From positions 1 through 30,337 of the IMG/VR virus record IMGVR_UViG_3300027659_000144: 30,337 bases of DNA; one strand, written 5' to 3'. Positions 22,601 to 30,337 of the stretch are shown piece by piece. The translations under genes were made by a program, and so were the position numbers. Source of the DNA: a virus. Numbering within the stretch: the first letter of the stretch is position 1; every line of letters starts with the position of its first letter. A model generated the notes under the pieces. That model was not told where the DNA came from. It searched no databases and saw nothing but the letters and a program-made list of their open reading frames with translations.

Positions 22601-24862
22601 GGTAGTTTATTTGCTAATGACGCTAAAACCCCTGAAGAATTAGCTCGTATTCTTCTTGAGGCTAATAAAGACAACGCAGAAGTAACTGACAAACTTGTCG
22701 CTGCAGGTTTAGGAACGGTTGATGCTCAAGGAAAAGTCACTGTAACAACTGGCGCGGATTTACAAAAAAATCTTCAAAAAGCTTTATTAGGTAGCGATGT
22801 AGGAAGTTTTGATAGTACTTTAGCTAAAACCTCAATAGGCAAAACTTTATTAGGCGATAAAAATATACAAACAGGCCAATATGATAATAAAAATGCGGCT
22901 TTATCTGCGTACCAAGAAGCTTCTTTAAACCCAGAAAATATTAGAAATCTTTCCAGCGCGATTTTAACTGCTGGTGGTTTTAATCAAAGCACTAATGATA
23001 CAACTAAAATACAATCTTCTTTAATAGAGCTTGCTAACGGAATTAACGATACTACTAATGCAACTTATAAATTTGCTTTAGCTCTTAGAGATGCAGTTGT
23101 ACAAATAGCTAGTTTAAGACTAACTGGTACCTCTAGCTCGTCTACACAACAAGGCGCTCGTTTAAATAACTTCACGCAAGCTGCTTATAACCAAAACGAT
23201 CCTAACGCTTTTCTTACTTTTCAAACTAATGCAGAACAAGAAGCTGCAAACTTACGACTCATGTTTATTAATCAAATTAAGCAATACGAAGCTTATAATA
23301 GGGCAAGAGCTAATTCAGAAGCAGATTTTCAAAAAGGTGTTACCAGAGCTAAAAATAGTTTTAATCTATCTTTGGCTAGACAAGACGAAGATTATCAACT
23401 TTCTAAAGATCGTCAAGAAGAGGATTATAATTTACAGCGTAAATATTCTATAGAAGATTATAATCGTGCTCGCGCAAGGGCTGAAGAAGATTTTCAAAAA
23501 GGACAAGCTAGAGCTATAGAAGATTTCAACAAGTCTCGTATGCGTTCAATGCGAGATTATAATAAGCAGCTAGCTAGAATGGTTGAAGATTCTGCTTCTA
23601 GCATGTACGACCCTTATCAAAGAATTACCGCTAGAGTAACTTGGGATGGTCGTAATTTAATAGCTAATATGCAAGAGCAAGCAAGAAAAATTAGAGAACA
23701 AGTAGCTAATATTGAAAAGCTTAAGCAAGCTGGATTAAGTCAACAAGCTATTGACCAATTAGGCTTAGCGGATGCTTCAAACGCTCAACAAACTGCTTCT
23801 TTAGCTAGCCAAGTTGGAGCTGATCCAACATTAGCTGCTGGTCTAAATCAGGCAGCTGGTTCTAAGCAAGCATCGGCTCAGGAATTATTAATTAATGATT
23901 CCAATAAAACTTACCGGCGCATGCGAGACGACTTTAATCAATCGTTAGCAGATTCTGCATCAGACTTTAAAAAAGCTATGGAGCGCCAACAGGCAGATTA
24001 CTCGTTGGCTCTCACAAGACAAGACAGCGATTTTAATAGAGGACTTGAAAGAGGATCTAGAGCGTTCAATAAAGCTAGAGAACGTTCTGATGCCGACTTT
24101 ACTAAAAATAGAGAAAGAGCAATTAGAGATCAGCGTTTAGCTTTAGCCCAGCAAAGAACAGATTACTTAACTGCTTTAGCTAGAAATAAAACTGAATTTG
24201 ATGCTGCTAATGAAGAAATATTTGGTTCTCTTGAAACGCTAGCTGCAAGATCAGGTAGAGCAATTAAAGCTTCTAATACTAATACTAAAAATGCAGTTAT
24301 AGCCAATAATGATGCTATGGTTAAAAATACTCAAAAAGCTATACAACAAGTACAAGCTTTTCAAGATGTTAATACCTGGAACTCAGATCCAAAAAACGCT
24401 GGTTTTGGAAATAAAGTAATCTGGTTACCAGGCCCAGGAGGCGGTACTAAGGGAGGTTCTTGGTATTATCCACCAGGTTATTCTGGAGGAAGATTAAATA
24501 GAGACCGAAATGGAAATCCTTTAGACGATAACGGTAGAGGTATGGCTAAGGGTGGCATTATGACCAATAGGCAAAGAGTTAACTTTGCTGAAGATGGTCC
24601 TGAGTTAGCTATACCTTTGAACCAGCAAGGTATTAACTTTCTCAAATCATACATAACTCAATCTGTTTCTAAAGATGCGATTAAGCAGATGATGGTTGGA
24701 AGCTATGGCTCCCCAGTAGAATTTAAGGGACAGGGCAATGTGTACAATGACAACTCTACGCAGGTTAATGGTCCTATAACAGTTGTTAGCAATGATCCTA
24801 ATGATATGGCTAATAAGATAGCTGCTAAGGCTCGTTACAACCGACTAACTTCAAGGAAATAA
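19607..24862 (+). CDS. Tape measure protein
   Basis: This 1751-residue protein is the internal ruler of the tail; at about 0.15 nm per residue it predicts a tail near 260 nm. The N-terminus (QIVVSADTTQYQQSVQ), then a membrane-like patch at residues 55-73, then AADYDKQLFALKGTAAYAGE and FASALTN-like helices correspond to the TP901/PhageMin_Tail type. Further hydrophobic segments are near 405-425 and 721-733, perhaps for channel formation on ejection. Two blocks of 11-residue repeats lie at residues 1240-1327 and 1442-1540. The C-terminus carries the usual GGIM ... EDGPELAIPLN motif near 1649-1671, which may contact the tip complex. I see no peptidase or lysozyme domain. GGAGG at 19596-19600 is the ribosome site. 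The tape measure ends one base before the next gene. Confidence 0.95.
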   Translation: MATDEQTNAQIVVSADTTQYQQSVQAATQETSKLNEAVGSLGRSLDGITSKIGKRLIFGGGAALVAIAAAAKTAADYDKQLFALKGTAAYAGESVDKLGKSITDISKKFPVARGEVIGLYESFTKLGQKAPAELEKLSKASILLSGATGENVNALASSLGELNRSFGTLNSTQFERFGSALTNVSKLSGSSAVGIASFAQSLAPISKAAGITETQVLGISAAFSAAGADGFAASNTFNTIVADITRQIQYGSPDIAKYANLLGKTSKEFKSLGTTEGVTQLFEYISKQGPASIKILDQLGIDGIRASKAITAVAQQGGIRKYIAGAEAGYDNPDKMKEIGAKAFENLNTSVDGIKKSFQEIGEAIGSTFLPAVASVAKVIDKILQPIASIVRLLFDNPIAKAFGSATTAIASAVVVLGTFLTAQKALNVIASVGFVGKSTPVQSLIGGFREGRAGAAGLPFVPRNATEAGGASGLLAERRPYSGVPFWRLGNAFGGASEPGGAVTAGGLARRALVGTANLGTAAVNTFGTRFYNDSANDGINRNGTLFGGDKIQRDPLSFRTGLQNGLNVARSNAGSFISNATDSTSTSIISTASRVSNTAGSVSKNAATAANTYTGIAKNAAAGVEKSASALATEADLLKAKAATSAASADLQKTKAAAGFTTELAKDQLRLTATTTEVNAALLRLAGAATKAAGAQLAGAGKNVATLGSTLGAFGLNNPYLVGAAVAFAGFQTYKNMEKAKEATTDPEKLFGLTKYDQALGISSKSVFSFTDTLDKARASLESVKGTEQKYQESKTVTNLDVVSSNKQKDYTNAQVKELKSVDQAKAFLSSLGNITPEELALIKLDLLKNKDLGGAKGVESILSSYSPNKTFNDYVKNISVGKNLNAAYAAQGERNFFKRGFISGDARTSIDAGFGGIDTGATAIENQFGAQAATAYRQQSYRDAFGAITANQGTAGKNNASGGKSTVTEVALKQFASSIGLKSGELRTNVIGGEGGSLFANDAKTPEELARILLEANKDNAEVTDKLVAAGLGTVDAQGKVTVTTGADLQKNLQKALLGSDVGSFDSTLAKTSIGKTLLGDKNIQTGQYDNKNAALSAYQEASLNPENIRNLSSAILTAGGFNQSTNDTTKIQSSLIELANGINDTTNATYKFALALRDAVVQIASLRLTGTSSSSTQQGARLNNFTQAAYNQNDPNAFLTFQTNAEQEAANLRLMFINQIKQYEAYNRARANSEADFQKGVTRAKNSFNLSLARQDEDYQLSKDRQEEDYNLQRKYSIEDYNRARARAEEDFQKGQARAIEDFNKSRMRSMRDYNKQLARMVEDSASSMYDPYQRITARVTWDGRNLIANMQEQARKIREQVANIEKLKQAGLSQQAIDQLGLADASNAQQTASLASQVGADPTLAAGLNQAAGSKQASAQELLINDSNKTYRRMRDDFNQSLADSASDFKKAMERQQADYSLALTRQDSDFNRGLERGSRAFNKARERSDADFTKNRERAIRDQRLALAQQRTDYLTALARNKTEFDAANEEIFGSLETLAARSGRAIKASNTNTKNAVIANNDAMVKNTQKAIQQVQAFQDVNTWNSDPKNAGFGNKVIWLPGPGGGTKGGSWYYPPGYSGGRLNRDRNGNPLDDNGRGMAKGGIMTNRQRVNFAEDGPELAIPLNQQGINFLKSYITQSVSKDAIKQMMVGSYGSPVEFKGQGNVYNDNSTQVNGPITVVSNDPNDMANKIAAKARYNRLTSRK
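23324..23587 (+). repeat. Eight tandem 11-residue repeats in the tape measure, block 1
   Basis: Each 33-base unit encodes a peptide of the form D-[FY]-[NQ]-x5-[R]-x2, for example DYQLSKDRQEE, DYNLQRKYSIE and DFQKGQARAIE. Eight units run without a gap; the second begins with S rather than D. The regular aromatic residue at the second position suggests a hendecad coiled coil packing along the tail axis. Confidence 0.85.
23930..24226 (+). repeat. Nine tandem 11-residue repeats in the tape measure, block 2
   Basis: Nine 33-base units of the same design as block 1 follow, for example DFKKAMERQQA, DYSLALTRQDS, DFNRGLERGSR and DYLTALARNKT. The seventh unit has lost the aromatic residue (DQRLALAQQRT) and the last has E for D. 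A 114-residue non-repeat linker separates the two blocks. Confidence 0.85.
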
Positions 24863-24863
24863 A

Positions 24864-25337
24864 ATGGCTAGCAAACAAGTTGACCCAATAGGTCTCAATG
24901 TCTTTGATGTAGCTATAGAAGAGGCAGACGGTAACTGGTTGAGCTTGAACGACCATTCTTCGTACACTATCGGCGGGGATAGTTTTCAGTCCTCGTCTCA
25001 GCAGTTTAGAAAGCAAACAGTATCTTCACCATACGTAGATGGAACTTACCAAATTAGCGCTAGACCTGAAAATGCTACTGAAAGAATTGTAGTCTATGTC
25101 GGAGGCGATACTTGGCAAGATTGCCAGAACAATATATACCGCCTAATAGAAGCTTTCACTCAGAATAAATATCTTGTCCGAAGGGATATTGAGACTAACA
25201 GAGAGACTTGGACTTGTTGGACAGCGGAATACGAAGTACAGTCTGGTAGGGTGTATGTACACAACAGATATGTACCTGTTAGTCTATCTGTCCCAAGATT
25301 ACCTGGAATTGTAGTGTCGGAGAGAACTTATGAGTAG
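24864..25337 (+). CDS. Minor tail protein
   Basis: This 157-residue protein follows the tape measure after a one-base gap, where distal tail or minor tail proteins are encoded. The segments YTIGGDSFQSSSQQFRKQ, then SPYVDGTYQISARPEN and ERIVVYV, a helix with NNIYRLIEAFTQ and a final RYVPVSLSVPRLPG match, from memory, a minor tail protein frequent in actinophages. AAGGAA at 24853-24858 is the ribosome site, inside the end of the tape measure gene. The next gene begins eight bases before its end. It may be the ring at the base of the tube, but the exact part is inferred. Confidence 0.78.
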   Translation: MASKQVDPIGLNVFDVAIEEADGNWLSLNDHSSYTIGGDSFQSSSQQFRKQTVSSPYVDGTYQISARPENATERIVVYVGGDTWQDCQNNIYRLIEAFTQNKYLVRRDIETNRETWTCWTAEYEVQSGRVYVHNRYVPVSLSVPRLPGIVVSERTYE

Positions 25338-25740
25338 CATTTCTAATTATGGTAGAGGTTACATAACCAAAACCTTGTTTGGTAGATCTTTAAATCCAAA
25401 CGGTACTTACTTTATCGCAGCTCTTAAAAGCTCGCCAAACTCGGCTAGTACTGGGTCTACCTTGAATGAGCCAACCGCTGTTTCTTATGCTCGGGTAGCT
25501 TACGCTAACACTTCTGCAAACTGGTCTGCATCAGGATCGGGTTCAATAACTAATACTAACAAAATCAAATTTAACGTAGCTACTCAAGATTGGGGCTTGA
25601 TAACTCATTACGCATTATGTGACTCTTTTTCTGGCGGTAATTTGTTTATATTTGGTACGTTAACTACTAAATTGTTTATAGCTAACGGGGATAATTTAAT
25701 TATTGATTCTTATGGAATAACTATCTCGGTAAATAGCTAA
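25330..25740 (+). CDS. Minor tail protein, small beta-rich type
   Basis: This 136-residue protein overlaps the previous gene by eight bases and has GGAG at 25319-25322 as ribosome site. The pattern LFGRSLNPNGTYFIAAL near the start, SYARVAYANTSANWS in the middle, then FNVATQDWGLITHYALCDSFSGGNLFIF and a last IIDSYGITISV is that of a widespread group of small phage tail or tail-fibre-associated proteins. The partial gene at 30007 appears related in design, with a similar YNR ... WSGLP ... FIGAWED layout. Its stop overlaps the next start as TAATG. Confidence 0.78.
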   Translation: MSSISNYGRGYITKTLFGRSLNPNGTYFIAALKSSPNSASTGSTLNEPTAVSYARVAYANTSANWSASGSGSITNTNKIKFNVATQDWGLITHYALCDSFSGGNLFIFGTLTTKLFIANGDNLIIDSYGITISVNS

Positions 25741-26684
25741 TGACTAACAAAAATACAAAAGCTACTGCTGTAGCCCTATCTATGTCGGTTCATTGTAACG
25801 CAGAAAAAATAATAGAATATGTTCCTTTAGAAATAGAACCTATAAAAGCAGTTCGTTTCAGCACTACGGATTATAGAATAGAGCAGGGAGTAGCTAAAGA
25901 TGCTCCATATTCAGAGGTAAATGCTCAGGTATTAATTAGCGCTACTGGGGAATATATAAACTCTGATAGACCTCTACCTGTAGAAGTAGACACAGCATCG
26001 GATTATAGATTCCTACCTGGTACTAATGTTTCTAGCACCGAATGGAAATCTGAGGAAGCATCTAATATCAAGTTTACCTACACTTCTTTGAAAGCTCCTG
26101 AAAGTGTTGATTTAACTTGGAATTCGGGCAAAGAGGAAATTACTAGAACCGGATTACGGCTTGATAGTAACAACTCAGAATTACTAACCTCAGACTTTAG
26201 TATTATGGGAAGTCAAACAGATTATGCTATTTCTATCGTTTACCACGCTAGACCAACAAGTGGTAACACGTCTTGTACTTTAATTAGCACTAACGGTTCG
26301 TCTAATCCTTGGTTAGTAAAACTGATAGCGGAACGGGTTATTTTAACGTCAAGCGAAAATCCATCAGACTTATCTAATTCTACAACGGTTAAGAACCCAA
26401 ACTGTTTTAGGCAAAGTACACCACAGATATGTGTTATTTTAGTACAGAAAGAATATATTAAATTACATTTTTTATCTAAGACCCAAGGTTACACTACTAG
26501 TAGTATTAAAGTAAACTATTCTAATGAACAGCCTTTAAGTTTTTTGATAGGATCTGACGTAAACGATTTGACTGATTACGCAGATTTAGTCATACACGAA
26601 ATAAATTTTTATAATTCTACATCCTTTAACTTCAGCACATCTTATTTGATTAAAAAAATTGAGCAAGCTTACGGAGTTGCATAA
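25740..26684 (+). CDS. Putative minor tail protein with lectin-like C-terminal half
   Basis: This 314-residue protein starts on the last base of the previous stop and ends on the first base of the next ATG. The first 130 residues are polar beta-type sequence. From about residue 140 the order TGLRLDSNNSELLTSD, then DYAISIVYHARPTSG and CTLISTNGSSNPWLVKLIA, with a late LSFLIGSDVNDL and DLVIHEINFYNST, looks like a LamG or concanavalin-type jelly roll, in which a strand with an E-x-x-F/Y closes the sandwich. Such domains in tails often bind sugars on the host surface. I am sure of the gene but only moderately of the fold. Confidence 0.65.
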   Translation: MTNKNTKATAVALSMSVHCNAEKIIEYVPLEIEPIKAVRFSTTDYRIEQGVAKDAPYSEVNAQVLISATGEYINSDRPLPVEVDTASDYRFLPGTNVSSTEWKSEEASNIKFTYTSLKAPESVDLTWNSGKEEITRTGLRLDSNNSELLTSDFSIMGSQTDYAISIVYHARPTSGNTSCTLISTNGSSNPWLVKLIAERVILTSSENPSDLSNSTTVKNPNCFRQSTPQICVILVQKEYIKLHFLSKTQGYTTSSIKVNYSNEQPLSFLIGSDVNDLTDYADLVIHEINFYNSTSFNFSTSYLIKKIEQAYGVA

Positions 26685-29600
26685 TGGTAATGCTAAACAT
26701 AGAGGAGTATTACTCCCTGGGTAGATTTGCTCTTGTAGTTACTACAGATGGGCAATCTGAAGACATTACTTTGTTTAGAGAAATAGCTACTCAAATTTCT
26801 GACTACAGTAAATCAGATCCATTTGGTGATAAAAGTTTGCAATTTAATCTTCCACAAATTTCTTCGCTTGATACTCTTGGTATCGGTGATTTGTGGTGGT
26901 GTAAGCCTTGGTCGGATATTAACTTGTATTGGATACCAAAAGACGATGAAGCTTTGCTGCAGGCGTGGGTGGATAAGTTAGAAGATGACGGATACGCTCC
27001 AGATAGCGAAGACACTTTATTGTACGCTCAACAACTGATCAGCGAAGGCCAATACCCAGCAGGATATGATTTTAATAGAACTTTGGTATGGGCTGGTTTT
27101 ATAGCTTCTTTTGCTAGAGAAAGCAGTGAGTCTAGTTCGTCTTTAAAGATTGAATGTAAAGGTGCTTTATATCAACTGGATAATTACGTATCACAACCAA
27201 CTAACCCAGTAAGACCAGTGCCTTATGAAATAATTATAAAAGACGCGTTTAGTAGATCAGATAAACCAGACTTAAAAACAAAAGAACTAACCACTACGTT
27301 TCCAAGCAATTGGACCACTACGGCCCCCACGTATGCACCAGAGTTAAACTATCTAGCGCCGTTAGAAGTTAACCCAGGCGATAAATGGTCTGGATTGGCT
27401 ACTAGATCAACTGGTGACTGGAGCCCATTATTAACTGGGTATGTTCAAAACCTGTTATCTGTAATGTACACTGGCACTGGTAGCCAATGGACTATAACTA
27501 ACAAGAACGGTAGAGAGCCACATTTATTTGTTCGTGAGCGGATTAATAACCCCGACTCTGAAACTTTGTTTGTTGATGTTATTTCACCAGGAGTTACAGC
27601 TAGCTTAAGCCAAGATTTTTCGCAGGTAGCTAACGTTGTATACGGGCAAGGCAAGGACTACGCAGGAAGTGAGTTTTCTAACGCTGTAGGCATAGTGCCG
27701 TCTAATGGTGAAAACACTATGAAATCTTCGGAAACTGTGGCTTACGACCCATTTATAGCCATCCCAAAGGTATATCCAGCTTCTTCAGATAATTTAAAAT
27801 ACGATCCTAGTTCGATAAGAAAAGAAGTGCATCAGACATTTCAGGATGGTCTAACTTATGTAGAGGCTACCGAAGTAGCCCGCCAGTATTTAACTCGTTT
27901 TAGTGAACCTGGATGGGTTGGTAACATCACCTTAAAAATTGATCCCGTACTGGACACAAATAAAATTTTTGCTCGTTTTCTTATACAACCAGGTATGCGT
28001 ATAGTACTCAAAAACTTTAATGGTAGCGAAAAAACTATTATGTTTCACATAGCGGATGTTTCTATTAACGTAGATAGCGCTACGGTCAGTTTAACTGTTG
28101 ATACAAAATATAGAGATCTTCTTACTATTGAAGAAGTAAGGGAACGAGGAAGAGACGCTCTTGAAATAAGACGGTTCTTAAAAAATAATAGATTAAGACT
28201 TCCTTTTGATGATTATTTAAAACCTTGGGACTATAACCAGGGTTCTGGTTTAATCCCATATTACGCAAAGCCTTTGTTTGACAAAATACCTAACTCGTCT
28301 AGATTTCCGTGGACAGAGTTTACTAAACAATATCCACCTAAAGATAAACCGCAATATTACATAAAAGTTGGTAAAAAAAATGTTGTTGACTCATCCTATA
28401 ATTGGGGAGGAGATTACAACGCAAATGAAACTGCGGATGGAGATAGCCTTGTAACTGCTGCCCCAATTTTACTGGCAGCTAAAGGAACTGTTGATCTAAC
28501 CCAAATAGCTGCATACGATAAAGACGGTAATGTTAAACCTGTCAGTTTCCACGCTAGTATTTATAAAGTAAAACAACTATCTCCTCAAGCTCTACCAAAA
28601 ATACCAATAGTACAGTTGTGGGCAAAAACATTAACGTCAACTTCTTCACATAATATTACTACTGGTAGTAAAACATTTCTTACTTCTGATACTAGTTATG
28701 CTTCAGCGGGTCAATCTGTTTTAGTTACTTTTGCAGGATCTATTATTGGAGTTCCAACACTTAGATCTTCTACTGGGACCACTAGAACTATAACTATTAG
28801 TAGCCACAAATTTAATACGGGCGAAACTATTACCGTTCAGTTGGAGCCATATAATTCTAGCTACGATGGCTCGTTCACCATTACTGGTACTACAGCAAAT
28901 ACAATTACTTACTCGGGAACTGATGAATTGGTTGAAGAATCTACTTCAGCTACAGGAAATGTTTATCTTGCTTCATCTAAAACACTAACCGGAACGATAA
29001 CTAGTTTAGTAGCAGATACTTCTATTACCGTTAACGTTACATCAGTTGTAGGTTCTGGAACCGCGTTATATCCTTGGGATATTAAACCTACTTCTGGAAT
29101 TGGATCTACAGACACTAATATTTTAGTAACTGGAAACGCTAATAACTGGCCTAGAGTTTATCCATTTAATGCGGTTATAAACCCAGACAGCACAAATCCT
29201 GAAGAAATTACTGTTAGTAGCATGTCTTCTTATAACTCAGATGGCGTTAGATTTAATGTAGTTAGAGGACAAAATAGTACTACTGCAAGAGCTCACTCTT
29301 TTGGATCTACAGTGCATAATAAGGCTATTCCTTATCGCCCACGACAATTAACTGCTACACCTGTTGCTGGTTCAACTTTTCCAAATGTTGCGTTTAGTAA
29401 TAAAACTACTACAGGTAAAACTTATACTGTAGATAGCACTGCTGGTTTTCCTGATAAAGGACATTTTTATTTAGACTATAATAAAAACACAAATGTTGAC
29501 GGTATACTTGTTGTAGCTTATACAAGTAAAACAAGCACTACTTTTGTTAATTGCAAGCTGGTAGATTTTTATACCAATGGGCAAAATTTATTCCAAGACT

Positions 29601-30004
29601 ATGGAAGTACGGCTATGCCAGATCCAATAATTCGTTTGGATATTACACAACCATACCCATTTTACCCAGGTGCTTTTGAAAGCATTAACGAAGACGGTAC
29701 TCAAAAGAGCGAAACGCTTTCTACGGCCCCAGACAGCCTTGTAATCGGATGGGGCAACTATTACCAACGATCTGGCTATTACCCTGGTCTAATGACCTCT
29801 GGATCGCCTAAAACAGGCAAATTGGTAGATGAAGAAGACTGGGCGTTTGATACTACTGAATTCCTGGACCCAACTAAAGTTGGTAATGGTATTAATGACT
29901 CTCCAGCTATGCACTATATTTATATATATTGCGACGATCATACAATAGACGAAGACGTATATTTTCTAGGTAGATTATTCAAGAAACAAACTACAGGTGG
30001 TTAA
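26684..30004 (+). CDS. Large minor tail / tail hub protein
   Basis: This 1106-residue protein has GGAG at 26673-26676 as ribosome site. Residues 1-200 form a beta-rich start with QISDYSKSDPFGDKSLQF, which describes the directional properties of a hub domain, followed by LVWAGFIASFAR. Residues 300-480 (SQDFSQVANVVYGQGKDY, then GLTYVEATEVARQYL and QPGMRIVLKNF) resemble gp27-like tail hub proteins, in which the ring surrounds the tape measure end. After 520 come a Pro/Tyr-rich linker and several Thr/Ser-rich beta modules, about 646-790, like Ig or fibronectin domains (TITISSHKFNTGETITVQL, then GSFTITGTTANTITYSG). The C-terminus ends in a beta-type DDHTIDEDVYFLGRLF. It probably joins hub and fibre functions in one chain. 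Confidence 0.75.
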   Translation: MVMLNIEEYYSLGRFALVVTTDGQSEDITLFREIATQISDYSKSDPFGDKSLQFNLPQISSLDTLGIGDLWWCKPWSDINLYWIPKDDEALLQAWVDKLEDDGYAPDSEDTLLYAQQLISEGQYPAGYDFNRTLVWAGFIASFARESSESSSSLKIECKGALYQLDNYVSQPTNPVRPVPYEIIIKDAFSRSDKPDLKTKELTTTFPSNWTTTAPTYAPELNYLAPLEVNPGDKWSGLATRSTGDWSPLLTGYVQNLLSVMYTGTGSQWTITNKNGREPHLFVRERINNPDSETLFVDVISPGVTASLSQDFSQVANVVYGQGKDYAGSEFSNAVGIVPSNGENTMKSSETVAYDPFIAIPKVYPASSDNLKYDPSSIRKEVHQTFQDGLTYVEATEVARQYLTRFSEPGWVGNITLKIDPVLDTNKIFARFLIQPGMRIVLKNFNGSEKTIMFHIADVSINVDSATVSLTVDTKYRDLLTIEEVRERGRDALEIRRFLKNNRLRLPFDDYLKPWDYNQGSGLIPYYAKPLFDKIPNSSRFPWTEFTKQYPPKDKPQYYIKVGKKNVVDSSYNWGGDYNANETADGDSLVTAAPILLAAKGTVDLTQIAAYDKDGNVKPVSFHASIYKVKQLSPQALPKIPIVQLWAKTLTSTSSHNITTGSKTFLTSDTSYASAGQSVLVTFAGSIIGVPTLRSSTGTTRTITISSHKFNTGETITVQLEPYNSSYDGSFTITGTTANTITYSGTDELVEESTSATGNVYLASSKTLTGTITSLVADTSITVNVTSVVGSGTALYPWDIKPTSGIGSTDTNILVTGNANNWPRVYPFNAVINPDSTNPEEITVSSMSSYNSDGVRFNVVRGQNSTTARAHSFGSTVHNKAIPYRPRQLTATPVAGSTFPNVAFSNKTTTGKTYTVDSTAGFPDKGHFYLDYNKNTNVDGILVVAYTSKTSTTFVNCKLVDFYTNGQNLFQDYGSTAMPDPIIRLDITQPYPFYPGAFESINEDGTQKSETLSTAPDSLVIGWGNYYQRSGYYPGLMTSGSPKTGKLVDEEDWAFDTTEFLDPTKVGNGINDSPAMHYIYIYCDDHTIDEDVYFLGRLFKKQTTGG

Positions 30005-30006
30005 AA

Positions 30007-30337
30007 ATGTCTGCAACATTTAGCGACAAGCAAGTAAACAACTGGTTTAGCGATATATCTAATGTATGGCTAAGTTTGCATTATGATGACCCAAGTGAGA
30101 CTAGTGGTGTGTATAACGAGGTATTTGGGGGTTCGTATAACCGACAGAACGCCTCTTTTGGAGCTAGTTCTAGTAGAACCATCTGGAACTCTAACCGAGT
30201 TACTTGGAGTGGATTACCAGCCAGCGAAATAGCTTTTATAGGAGCTTGGGAAGACGATGAATCTGGTGATTTAATATGGTCTTGCCCAGCTCCATTAGAT
30301 CCTAACGGTAGAATTATCAAAGTGGAAACTGGAAAGA
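30007..30337 (+). CDS. Tail fibre-type minor tail protein, 3' end cut by window
   Basis: The ATG at 30007 follows the hub stop by two bases and has AGGTGG at 29995-30000 as ribosome site. The 110 visible residues include WLSLHYDDPSETSGVYNEV, then GGSYNRQNASFG, WSGLPASEIAFIGAWED and LIWSCPAPL, a pattern of small phage tail fibre or tip proteins (SLHxxDPxxxGxxEVxGGxYxR). The gene runs past the end of the window, so its length and C-terminal domains are unknown. It belongs with the minor tail cluster before it. Confidence 0.78.
   Translation, partial: MSATFSDKQVNNWFSDISNVWLSLHYDDPSETSGVYNEVFGGSYNRQNASFGASSSRTIWNSNRVTWSGLPASEIAFIGAWEDDESGDLIWSCPAPLDPNGRIIKVETGK

Noticed and set aside
1-30337. 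tRNA genes, CRISPR arrays, insertion sequences, attachment sites or an origin
   Set aside because: All gaps are short and none contains a cloverleaf, spaced direct repeats, a transposase or an integrase; nothing in the window supports them.

Overview
The window is one continuous structural (virion morphogenesis) region of a tailed double-stranded DNA phage with a long non-contractile tail. Every supported gene lies on the + strand, genes are tightly packed (many TAATG or short overlaps), and no gap exceeds about 85 bases, so there is no gene-free stretch over 300 bases. Several protein types (the small protein ahead of the terminase, the major capsid protein, the frameshifted tail chaperone, the minor tail proteins) look like those of actinobacterial phages. 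The base composition is only about 40% GC, judged from sampled lines, so I infer a phage of a low-GC actinobacterium, for example a freshwater lineage. The host is an inference, not something the sequence proves.

Layout. 2-1625: the end of a calcineurin-like phosphoesterase gene cut by the window, then three small genes (acidic protein, zinc ribbon, CATHDG-type protein). 1615-4835: large terminase and a DUF935/Mu gp29-like portal. 4835-10554: a 1104-residue protein I cannot identify, then a MuF minor head protein with a long unassigned C-terminal half. 10577-12968: an XkdF-type head protease fused to a basic Gly/Ala-rich N-terminus, and two more basic Gly/Ala-rich proteins. 13051-15321: scaffold-like protein, decoration protein and major capsid protein, followed by a strong hairpin. 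15389-18254: a protein with a lysine-rich tail, a second SAFGVDH protein, and the head-tail connector and tail completion set. 18316-30337: tail tube, tail assembly chaperone with a -1 frameshift product, tape measure, and minor tail, hub and fibre-like proteins, the last cut by the window end.

How the parts work together: terminase packages DNA through the portal. The scaffold, protease and capsid protein build and mature the head. The connector, stopper, gp10-like and terminator proteins join it to a tube whose length is set by the 1751-residue tape measure with the G/GT chaperones. The hub and minor tail proteins form the tip.

The most interesting signals are these: a shared SAFGVDHxxISK peptide in two otherwise different basic proteins on either side of the capsid genes, kept despite synonymous codon divergence; a set of basic glycine/alanine-rich proteins within the head module; the giant unknown protein between portal and MuF; GC-rich, codon-biased islands confined to the highly expressed virion genes; 17 eleven-residue repeats in the tape measure; and a chaperone frameshift with no canonical slippery heptamer. 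No integrase, lysis genes, tRNA, CRISPR array or insertion sequence was seen.
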